Positions 56,769-64,000 of a stretch of 64,000 nt of DNA are shown piece by piece. Source of the DNA: Durusdinium trenchii (Eukaryota > Sar > Dinophyceae > Suessiales > Symbiodiniaceae); NCBI GenBank assembly GCA_963970005.1, contig CAXAMN010013947.1, positions 6,047 to 70,046 on the forward strand, read 5' to 3'. Below the pieces are notes generated by a model. That model did no database searches. It was given only the letters and a program-made list of their open reading frames with translations, and had not been told where the DNA came from. The first letter of the stretch is position 1, and each line of letters opens with the position of its first letter. The translations under genes and the position numbers were made by a program.

Positions 56769-56873
56769 CAGCCAGCAGTGGTGTCAGGTGGGAAATGTGC
56801 TAAAGGGTTGACACGATAGCTGCCTGGACGGCCCATGGGCCTGGTATAAATTGAAGTAGTCGGCTGGCGCGTT

Positions 56874-57179
56874 TCAAGCGCATGGTGACTCGGTAACACT
56901 CTGATGGTACTGAAAGTACAGCCGGAAAGCATCAGCATCGGTGAAAAGGGTGTGGTCTGGTATGGGACTGTCGATCATGGGGTGGTTGAAGATCTGGGTA
57001 ACCACGTTGGCAAGGCTGTCGAGAAGTCCTTGCATGAGGAGAAGTTCTGGCTGGTGTGTAAGTGAGGGAGTCAAGTGTGGAGGAGGGTTGTCTGGGAGAA
57101 AGTATGTCTCGCTGGCTGAAGTCTGCTCTGTAGAAGGTGACCGCGAGGCGCGAGTCGGCCGGACGTCAGCTGGAGCCAT
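56874..57179 (-). CDS. Element 2 shared small protein, 101 residues
   Basis: ATG at 57179 (MAPADVRPTRASRSPS), stop at 56874-56876. After a Ser/Pro-rich head (LPDNPPPHLTP) comes a helical segment HQPELLLMQGLLDSLANVVT and HPMIDSPIPDHTLF, which aligns with the element 1 gene at 38415-39268. Conservation between two otherwise different elements argues it is a real protein. No known family. The longer frame to 57263 adds a hydrophobic lead that I consider spurious. Confidence 0.55.
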   Translation of the reverse strand: MAPADVRPTRASRSPSTEQTSASETYFLPDNPPPHLTPSLTHQPELLLMQGLLDSLANVVTQIFNHPMIDSPIPDHTLFTDADAFRLYFQYHQSVTESPCA

Positions 57180-57459
57180 GATGAACCGAAAATTTGTCTG
57201 TACACTCAAAGCAGTCGAGATATTGAAAATGGCTGCGGTAGCATGAAGTGAAATGACGAGCAAAGCTCAAAGATCACGGGAAGATCCGGTAGTCAGCTGT
57301 GGCGACGCAGTAACATGGCTGGAAAGACTGCTTTGGCTGCAAAAACTGCAACGGGTTCTCCTATAGTGTCAGGACTGCAAAGTCTCGCATCCGGTGGTTC
57401 AGCTGCGCACGGAAATTGTTTGCTAGAGGCGCGCCGAATGGAGCGGGGTGAAACTGAGA

Positions 57460-58224
57460 CTATACAAAATAGCTGCCAATGTCGGCTGCTTCTGGTTCTG
57501 GATGACTGTCCTCACTGATGGTTGCTGGCATAGCATCGCCAATGGCTGCGGCAGCCGGAGGAAGAAATGGAGGTGTTGTAGGAGTGTAAGAAAAGTCTGG
57601 AGCTGAAGGTGGTGCCTGTGGTGGGGTTGCTGCGGAAGGAGGTGGTGGCGTGTTGGCGGGTGAAGTAGGTGTAGGTGAAGGCGGTGGGATGACAGCTTTG
57701 TGCTTGCGTTGTGCTTCCTGAAGTTCTTCCCAGCGTGCTTTGCACTGTTCAATTGAGAATCCCACTCGACGAGCAACGTAGTTCCAATTCGGTCTCAGGC
57801 GGGCATCAGTTTTGAGTTCCACAAGGCGAACTTCAGCGTCGCCATCCCAGGCATCCCAATCAGCATCTTCTTTGAGAGGTGGTGGAGGTTCGCGTTTCTT
57901 CTTGGGTGGTGGTGGTGATGGTGGAGAGGTGGAGGTTGAAGATGCTTGTGAGGCGGTAGGTTGTGGTGGTGCATGCCTGATGGGAGGAGTGGGAGCTGAA
58001 TCACAGGAGGAAGTGGGTGAAAGAATAGGAACTGCTGTGGTGGGAGCCGGAGGGAGTGGTGGAAAAGGCCGTTGGAATTGAGGGTCGACCTGTCGTGTGT
58101 GAACAAGGTAAAGGCTGTGAAGATTGGCTAGAATGTCGGTTGCTTGCTGGAGTAGGCGATGGAGCTGGGTGAGAGCAATCGTGGTTTGATGGAGGAGTCG
58201 AGCTTGATCTGCAGTAGAATGCAT
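57460..58224 (-). CDS. Element 2 Myb/SANT-like DNA-binding protein, 254 residues
   Basis: ATG at 58224, stop at 57460-57462. N-terminal helices (LLHQTTIALTQLHRLLQQAT) are followed by a Pro/Ser linker with PPKKKREPPPP, a possible nuclear-localisation signal. Then comes a Myb/SANT-like domain of about 50 residues with the three spaced tryptophans: WDAWDGDAEVRLVELK, RPNWNYVARRVGFSIEQCKA, RWEELQ. Such domains bind DNA. The C-terminus is Pro-rich and ends acidic (SEDSHPEPEAADIGS). No frameshift seen. It could target the element or regulate its transcription; that is inference. Confidence 0.7.
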   Translation of the reverse strand: MHSTADQARLLHQTTIALTQLHRLLQQATDILANLHSLYLVHTRQVDPQFQRPFPPLPPAPTTAVPILSPTSSCDSAPTPPIRHAPPQPTASQASSTSTSPPSPPPPKKKREPPPPLKEDADWDAWDGDAEVRLVELKTDARLRPNWNYVARRVGFSIEQCKARWEELQEAQRKHKAVIPPPSPTPTSPANTPPPPSAATPPQAPPSAPDFSYTPTTPPFLPPAAAAIGDAMPATISEDSHPEPEAADIGSYFV

Positions 58225-58799
58225 CTTGAGGTACAGCGTCGGGGATCAAGCAGCTGAAGCGGCAGGCTGAAGCGGCGGGCGGATGGCACAGCGCAGGTGT
58301 CAGCACTTCATGAGCGGCCGGCGCATACGAGCGGAACATGCAATTGAATTACCAGCATGAATTATTGAGCACGAATTTTGCAGAGGCACGATCTGAAAAG
58401 GGGCTTGAATCAATACAAAAAGAGGTCACACGAAGGAAATCTGCAAACGGTCATCATACAAGGAAACTACGTGGCCAAAAATGGATCCAGCTATCAGCAG
58501 GAAACCGAGAATGTAACAATTGCCATCATGTCGCAAAAATTTGATCAAAGTGGGAGAAAAAATGAGCACGAAAACGGACTGTCGATTCCATTGGTTGAAG
58601 AGGGCGAAAGCAATCTCATAAATGGACTGGAAACCGAGAAATGTGATCGCAGCTGACTGGCGCAAAGAATGGGGCTCGGATTTTTGCGAAGCCGGAGTTG
58701 GTGGTGGAATGTGAAACACGTTGAAAAGCCTCTCTCAAGTGTGGTGAGTTGGTGATGGTGGTAAGGGAGGTGGGTTGGTCGGTTGTATGTGGTGAAGCC
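58225..58799. other. Spacer between element 2 genes
   Basis: No convincing coding region on the minus strand. Short plus-strand frames here look like chance. Confidence 0.4.
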
Positions 58800-60671
58800 T
58801 CAAAGGTCGGGTGGTGTTGCATTGATAGACCACGCCAGTCCTTTGACAATGGCGTTATGGGGGTGAATCACCCAGCAGCGGGCTTTAGAGTGGCAAACGG
58901 CGCCATGGTTTTGTTGTAGAAGGTGCATGGCTTGGGCTTCACCGCCGCTGGTGAATTTAGTCCCCCGGCCCCAGGCTAGGAGATGGATCACGATAGAATG
59001 GATGTTTTTTGCCAGTTTCCATGTGTTGTGTAGTATGCGGGCTTGTTCGTAGTTGTCGTGTATTTGCTGGTGAGTAATGCGTGTGGCCTGGGCGAAAAAG
59101 CCCGGGTTGGCGTCAAAGTGGAGGGCGCTGGGCAGGAGACGGCCCTGTTGGAGGATGGCGGTGATGTTGCCGTGGGGGCCTGCGCGGCCAGCGTTGATGT
59201 GTACTGTTTCTGGAATAGTGGAGGTGGCACGGGTGGCAGGCGGTGGTAGCGGGCGAGTAGCCTTGTCGACCAGACTGGGAATGTTGATACAGTGGTAGGA
59301 GAAGGTGTCATAGGTGTTGGTGGCGTCATTCCACTTCACATGGGTGAGTTGTCGGAAGTCTGCCAAATCAGCATGGGTGTAGCCGCTGTCAGCGAGTAAT
59401 CTGGCGACGTATGCATGTCGTGGTTTGTTCTCTGCTGCCAACTGTGCAGCATGAAAGTCGAGCCACCATTCGATCTGTTCTTGGTGTGATAGCTGGTGGA
59501 AATGTGGTGGAGGTGCTTTCCAAGGTGGATGGGGGCGTCGTAGTGCTGGGATGTTGGGAAAGTCTGCCTGGGACGTGTTGGTAATTTGGTGGTGAGGTGT
59601 GGACTGTTGATTGGGCCGCAGGGTGATGGGTGCATGGGAGCGGCTGCGGGAGCGGCTGTCAGAGGTTGTGGAATGTGAGGTTGAAGGGGAATGGCGACGC
59701 CGGTGGCGCGCTGACGAAGCTTTAGCGGTGGAGGTTGGAGTCGAATGGTGATGTCTGGTGCGCCGGTCGCGTGTGCGGCGACTGCGGTGGCGATGACGAC
59801 GTCTGCTGCGGCCTCTGCTGCGGTGGGTTCGGTGAGTGGCTGCAAGAGAAGCAGGTGGTGAATGGGCAGTGCCCGAACGAGCCGATGGGGCATCTGGAAT
59901 GTGTGTGTGGGATCGCTTGTGAGACCCCGAAGTTGGCGCTGAGGATGCTTCCGGTGGGGGTGGTGGTGGAGGCGGTAGTGGTGGAACTGTTGCTGGTGGT
60001 GTGGCGAGGTTGGTGGTTGGTGATGTGGAAGGAAGTGTAGCGGCCGTAGCAGTGGTGGCTGGTTGAGAGGTGCTCTGATGGGGACTCGCTGATGGTGGTA
60101 CGCTCGGATCACCAGGAGCTGGTGGCGCAGATGCCACAGTGGAAGGTGTTGGATCTGAAGGAACAGTAGTGGTTGAGGCTGATGCTTGATGTGAGGGCGG
60201 TGAAGGGTGAGCTACTGGTGGGAAAAGGGAGTAAGGTTGCCAAATGCCTTGAGATTGGTCCCAGTGAATGGGAGTCGGCTGGGCCGGTGGTGGTGGTGCC
60301 TGCGGAGCTGGTGGCGCGGATGACACCGGTGATGAAGTTTGCAAAGATAGTGGATGGTGTAGAGGTTGTGCTGGCATTGGCTCAAGTGCCTGCATCTGAG
60401 GTGGTACTGGGTAAGCGTGTGTGTGGGTCACGAAAGTTGGTGCCGGTGGAGGATGTGTTGGCATGTGGTGTGGCCACGTAGGAGCCGGCGGTTGCGGTGA
60501 AGTGGCCTGAAACTGAGGTAAGATCGCTTGTGGTTGCTGATGAGGCAAAACGGTAGGTAAAGGTGCGGTTGGTGGAGGATGGTGCCATGGTGGAGGCTGA
60601 GTGCTGACGATAGGTATTGTGGGTGAGGCACAAGGTGATGGCCATTGTGGATACGGCCAAGGATACTGCAT
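58800..60671 (-). CDS. Element 2 Pro-rich/RS-domain protein, about 623 residues
   Basis: I take ATG 60671 (MQYPWPYPQWPSP) as the start because the frame turns Pro-rich there; the open frame reaches 60869. The first 300 residues are Pro/Ser/Thr/Gln-rich, including a run of about ten prolines. An Arg/Ser/His-rich block (RSRGRSRRRHRHRSRRTRDR, and later RSRSRSH) follows. A globular C-terminal 230 residues completes it (EQIEWWLDFHAAQLAAENKP, VHINAGRAGPHGNITAILQQ, LLAWGRGTKFTSGGEAQAMH, to the end INATPPDL). The frame is intact over about 2 kb, which for such a biased sequence still suggests selection or recency. A gag-like RNA-binding role is plausible but unproven. Confidence 0.6.
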   Translation of the reverse strand: MQYPWPYPQWPSPCASPTIPIVSTQPPPWHHPPPTAPLPTVLPHQQPQAILPQFQATSPQPPAPTWPHHMPTHPPPAPTFVTHTHAYPVPPQMQALEPMPAQPLHHPLSLQTSSPVSSAPPAPQAPPPPAQPTPIHWDQSQGIWQPYSLFPPVAHPSPPSHQASASTTTVPSDPTPSTVASAPPAPGDPSVPPSASPHQSTSQPATTATAATLPSTSPTTNLATPPATVPPLPPPPPPPPEASSAPTSGSHKRSHTHIPDAPSARSGTAHSPPASLAATHRTHRSRGRSRRRHRHRSRRTRDRRTRHHHSTPTSTAKASSARHRRRHSPSTSHSTTSDSRSRSRSHAPITLRPNQQSTPHHQITNTSQADFPNIPALRRPHPPWKAPPPHFHQLSHQEQIEWWLDFHAAQLAAENKPRHAYVARLLADSGYTHADLADFRQLTHVKWNDATNTYDTFSYHCINIPSLVDKATRPLPPPATRATSTIPETVHINAGRAGPHGNITAILQQGRLLPSALHFDANPGFFAQATRITHQQIHDNYEQARILHNTWKLAKNIHSIVIHLLAWGRGTKFTSGGEAQAMHLLQQNHGAVCHSKARCWVIHPHNAIVKGLAWSINATPPDL

Positions 60672-60869
60672 GTGGAGAACAATGGAGAGGCCAATCCGAT
60701 AGGCTGCAGAAAATGGCGCCGGCGCGGCACAGCAGCGGAAGTGAGAAATTGGGAATACTAGTGAAATCTGGAGCCTGAGTGCATGTGCAGTGAAGAAAAG
60801 TAAGGTGAAGTCGTGGCGTGCAATGCAATTCCTAGGATCTGTGGTGTGGAGCATGCGGAAGCTGATCAA

Positions 60870-61107
60870 ATGGCTGCGGATTAAAAATTAAAAGTTGAAA
60901 GAGGTAACACCGCACAAACCGATATCGTGGTCTTGCAACACGGAGAGAATTCAGAGTTTTTGGTGGGAAATCCATCGTTTATAGCCCGGCGGCTCGAAAA
61001 TCAGTTAATTCAGGGATAAAGTTGGAAGATCGGTGATTTCCGGCATGATTTCAGCGCCTCCTTTCGGAGGGTCACACCCAGTACCCACGTGGGAAGACTG
61101 AGCGGTC
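60870..61107. other. 5' leader of element 2
   Basis: Non-coding sequence between the first gene and the 5' terminal repeat. A short hairpin-like stretch (GCGCCTCCTTTCGGAGG, about 61053-61069) is visible. No hammerhead core. Confidence 0.4.
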
Positions 61108-61529
61108 CACACTTTGACATTGGTTTTCAGTTAGACTCAATTGCCACGTTGGGAAGGAAGGTGAGGGAACGGCAAGGCGAAAGGGTCCGGTGACTTGTAT
61201 TGTTTAACAAATGTTTCACTCGCGCGGCTGGCTGCAATTCACAGTTGGCTGAACACTGCGGTGGGAAACGTGTTTGTGGGGAAGGTATCATGTGAAACCA
61301 CCATGACTCAAAAAGCGGATAAGGAGGGTAACAGCTTGTGAAGCACTCTGCAGGTACATGGTTGAGCGTCCTCAACCACTTCCCTTCCAGTGACCCAGCT
61401 TCGTTGGATCAGGTTAGTCACTGGAAGCCTGATCCCCCCTGCTTCTGTGGAAAAAAGTGGAACGTGCCTCTGTTACAGTGGAAAGGTGAGAACGTGGAAA
61501 ACCCTTAGAACCAGGGTGTGACACACACA
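61108..61529. repeat. Terminal direct repeat of element 2, 5' side (pseudo-LTR)
   Basis: Partner of 52214-52634 at over 99% identity. Its outer end merges into a CA microsatellite (61517-61535), longer than the CA tract at the other copy, suggesting insertion at a CA/TG repeat. Confidence 0.93.
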
Positions 61530-61534
61530 CACAC

Positions 61535-61650
61535 AGAGAGTTTCGATGTTTCGTTTTGAGCCTCGACAAGCTGCCTCACCACCTCCAGATGGCCTCGCTG
61601 AGCTGCCAAGCTCAAGGCAGTGGCGCCTACAGCATCCTCGCCAGGCGAGC
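61535..61650 (-). CDS. Ankyrin-repeat exon beside the element 2 insertion
   Basis: On the minus strand, after CCTGGCGAG (about 61637), the frame reads DAVGATALSLAAQRGHLEVV and RQLVEAQNETSKL, a near-consensus ankyrin repeat. It runs directly into the TG/CA microsatellite and the element 2 terminal repeat, with no clear 5' splice site before them. The exon may therefore have been cut by the insertion. Same strand as the ankyrin exons at 51.4-51.7 kb. Confidence 0.65.
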
Positions 61651-61659
61651 AGCGGCCAG

Positions 61660-64000
61660 ACACGGAAACAAACGAAAAAACGGGCACCTGTGCTTTGGAG
61701 AAAACGAAAAGAAGCTTTGGCAATCAAGAGGCTCACGGGTATGAAGACGGCCAGAAAGTCTGAGATGCTGCAACATGGCTCTGAAAAATATCGTTGGCTC
61801 CTGGGCATTGATTGATGATGGCAGCAAAATATCAAGGATTGCCTGACAGCTTCCAAAGGCACGCTCTCTTTCTACGTCCTTCCCATCATTCGTTTAATCT
61901 GGATGCTTTGTGTGCCACAAAACCTCCGTTGCCAGTACCGCTCTCAGAATCGCTTCAAAACAGAATGCGCCACGCACTAGGCAGGCACAAACACAGGAAA
62001 CCTGCTGGCGTTTGCAATAGTATTGTTTTCTCAAGCTCCACAGGCCGGGAACGACCAAGTGGTGATTCAAATGTGTAAGCGTAGGTTGTCTTGTTCAAGG
62101 CGATGTCTACCCAGGACATCTGTGTAGTTTTCTGCCTAATTTTGCTTTTGCGGGTGAAAGGTTTCCAGTGTTCTTCAGGATGAACTTAAACCTCTCTTTG
62201 TGGTTAATCTGTTTGCGCTCAACCAATACATAGACATCTTGTGTAGAACAGGAGAGGACCCAACGATTGCCTTTGTCATGACTGTCATCACCACAGCTTT
62301 GATTGCAGATAGATGTTGGATCAATTGGTCGCTCCACAGTATCGTGAAAGGCTGTTTTAGTTTTTGCACGACCAAACCAGTGTTCCTTTGTTGTGAAACT
62401 TAGCAAAGCAAACTGCGCGAGAGCAGGTGCCTCGACATGAGTGACTAATGGATGCAAGAGAAAGATGGAAGTGGTGGAAGGGTCAAGTTGAAAGAGTCAG
62501 TGGATCAATGAGATTGGCCCCCCCATCAGCCCCACACCAAACAGAAGGAATTTCAATCCACCTGTCTACCTGAGTCACCTTCTAAAGCAACCCCATTCGG
62601 CTGTGGGTCAAAACCTGGATGTCTTGGCTGGCCTGAAAGGTCAAGCTACATGGTGGACCGGGTCTCAGGTTTTGACCCATCCCCATTTCTTTCCAAAAGC
62701 ACCTCATGTCCATGCTGCGCGGCCCAGTGCAAACCTCGCCGCTGCCCAGCATCTGGCCGGTCTACAGCCTACAGCAATGCGCCGGTATGCTCTAGTGGCC
62801 GAGTCCAATCCCCGGGCGGGCCACAGTCAGGGCATGAGCTAGGCAGTAGGGTGCGGACCGTTCAAAACTCAACATATGTATGTACGTACGTTGGTGTATA
62901 TATATATATATGCATATATTAATACATATGGAAGCATATATATATATGCATATTGTATTCTTTCCTATTTACCCACAATGTGCGGATTTGCTTCTGCAAG
63001 TTGTGACGTTTCGAGACAAATCTAGCAATTGGCATGCTTATGACTTATTTGTGCTTGTGACTGTGCCGTCTGGCCCGCTACCGTTGACGTCGTTCCAATG
63101 GCCTTGTATAGCAGCAGGCCTGAGAAACACTTGGGAGATGACCCCCGGAGATGCCACCAAACTTAGCAATCCATCTAGCAAGTAAAGCATGGATGCAAAG
63201 GTCAGCTCGACTTCAAAATGGCAGCAGAGTCATCAAAATTGACCAGTGCATCAAAGTTGAACATGATCTGCTTGAATCAACACTATTCACTCGCTATTCA
63301 TCAATTCCGCTAGATTGAGCTGTCTTTGTCATAGCTTTGCGCCGAGTTGCTCTGCACTACCTCCAAATGGCCACGATAGCCTGAGCAGTCTTTTGCAAAC
63401 CAGGTCGCCCAGCGTCAAAGGACATATTCGTGCGACATCGTGCGACTAGCTTCAGTCTTGCCACATCCCCGACCTTCCCTATGTGCTCATGGGGCTCTGA
63501 GCGCAGGACAGGCGTGGGATAGGGCCTTGCTCGCAAAAACGTTTGGATGACGTGATTCTGCTGGAATCCAGTTTCATCAACACAGGATCGATGAAATGTC
63601 AAATCCCGGTCATCGATGTGCAAGCAGAGCCCCTCTGTCCCAGTGACCAAACGGTTGCCAGTCCACTGCCAAAGGACTCAGCATGAAGCACTGCGCAGTC
63701 CACTTTTCCACGGTGAAACGCCAACGGAGCGGCCCCATGTTTGCTGGCCCAATTTGCAGCATGCGCTACGGTTGATGAACTTGCGACCCCGACGAATTTG
63801 TGAATCTAAGAAAGGAGGCTCCCATGACCTGCAGATTTGGTCCATCAACCCCTCAAGTGTTGCAACAAGAACCTCCTCCACTTGAAGTCACATTAGAATT
63901 GCCTTTTCCATGCCCATTGCAGTATAGCGATCTGCGGAGAAGGATGAGACCAAACGCAAAAATCAACCACGCATTCATATGCCGTGGCCCTTCCAGCACG
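61660..64000. other. No gene recognised to the right edge
   Basis: Short frames only. On the minus strand near 63360-63340 a phrase GYRGHLEVVQ resembles an ankyrin helix and could be a decayed upstream exon of the same gene, but it is isolated. Microsatellite at 62895-62957. Confidence 0.35.
62895..62957. repeat. TA-rich microsatellite
   Basis: Two TATATATATATA tracts interrupted by TGCATA and ACATATGGAAGC. Confidence 0.9.

Larger units (their letters stand above)
52214..61529 (-). mobile_element. Element 2: large Penelope-like retroelement with N-terminal GIY-YIG and extra upstream genes
   Basis: A 9.3-kb unit bounded by near-identical 420-bp direct repeats, all genes on the minus strand. 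Order 5' to 3': Pro/RS-rich protein, Myb/SANT-like protein, 101-residue protein, a possible small gene, then an accessory domain joined to GIY-YIG nuclease, CxC linker and RT. N-terminal GIY-YIG, a CxC linker, pseudo-LTRs, microsatellite insertion and lack of hammerhead are the published hallmarks of the permuted Naiad/Chlamys clade of Penelope-like elements (Craig, Arkhipova and colleagues, 2021). That clade usually has a single ORF, so the extra genes are the unusual part. Confidence 0.8.

Noticed and set aside
52214..61529. Hammerhead ribozyme in the terminal repeats or leader
   Set aside because: I looked for CUGANGA with a downstream GAAA on both strands of the repeats and leader and found none. 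This fits the permuted Penelope clade.
1..64000. Dinoflagellate spliced-leader sequence or relics, rRNA, intact tRNA genes, CRISPR arrays, bacterial operons
   Set aside because: I searched by eye for the spliced-leader core (TAGCCATTTTGGCTCAAG) and T-loop boxes with closing stems and saw none. The window has no prokaryotic features.

Overview
This is a stretch of a large, repeat-rich eukaryotic nuclear genome. The best guess is a dinoflagellate (Symbiodiniaceae-like). That is an inference from the element types: copia polyproteins with a captured cytosine-methyltransferase-like domain, Penelope-like elements with an N-terminal GIY-YIG nuclease, short ankyrin exons scattered over long distances, and abundant minisatellites. 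I found no spliced-leader sequence, rRNA or intact tRNA gene that would settle it. No ordinary host gene can be read end to end. What is readable is mostly mobile DNA plus host exons stranded between insertions.

Layout. 1-7170 (+) is a Ty1/copia-type polyprotein running in from the left edge: Gly-rich head, CCCH and CCHC zinc fingers, protease, C5-methyltransferase-like domain, integrase, reverse transcriptase (RT), RNase H, membrane-like segment, dUTPase and an unknown tail. A single in-frame TGA interrupts it inside RT. 8.4-9.3 kb and 15.2-16.4 kb (-) hold candidate exons of a membrane protein. Between them, 11.3-14.7 kb (-) is a second, decayed copia relative that keeps gag, protease and the methyltransferase-like domain but has no integrase or RT. 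It is bounded by 148-bp direct repeats. 16.7-21.3 kb is mainly simple and satellite DNA, including a TAC-triplet tract between two oppositely oriented arrays of one short motif. 21.3-27.3 kb shows no gene I can defend. 27.5-34.4 kb holds scattered minus-strand coding-like segments split by 73-bp and 60-bp minisatellites and a 10-base assembly gap.

The most interesting part is a pair of related elements, both coding on the minus strand. Element 2 (about 52.2-61.5 kb) has near-identical terminal direct repeats of about 420 bp. It encodes, 5' to 3': a 623-residue Pro/RS-rich protein, a Myb/SANT-like protein, a 101-residue protein, and a long polyprotein whose accessory N-terminal domain is followed by GIY-YIG nuclease, a CxC linker and an RT. 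This is the permuted Penelope-like architecture (Naiad/Chlamys type) carrying extra upstream genes. Element 1 (about 34.7-45.3 kb) shares two of these modules: the 101-residue protein and the polyprotein head. It stops about 20 residues after the point where element 2 runs into its nuclease, has no RT, and carries many other genes, including a tandem triplication of a 180-residue gene with an RS tail. It looks like a non-autonomous partner or deletion relative.

Element 2 appears to have inserted beside a CA microsatellite in a minus-strand ankyrin-repeat gene, with ankyrin-coding segments on both sides (51.4-51.7 and 61.5-61.6 kb). Frameshifts and in-frame TGAs in most elements suggest these copies are mostly dead.
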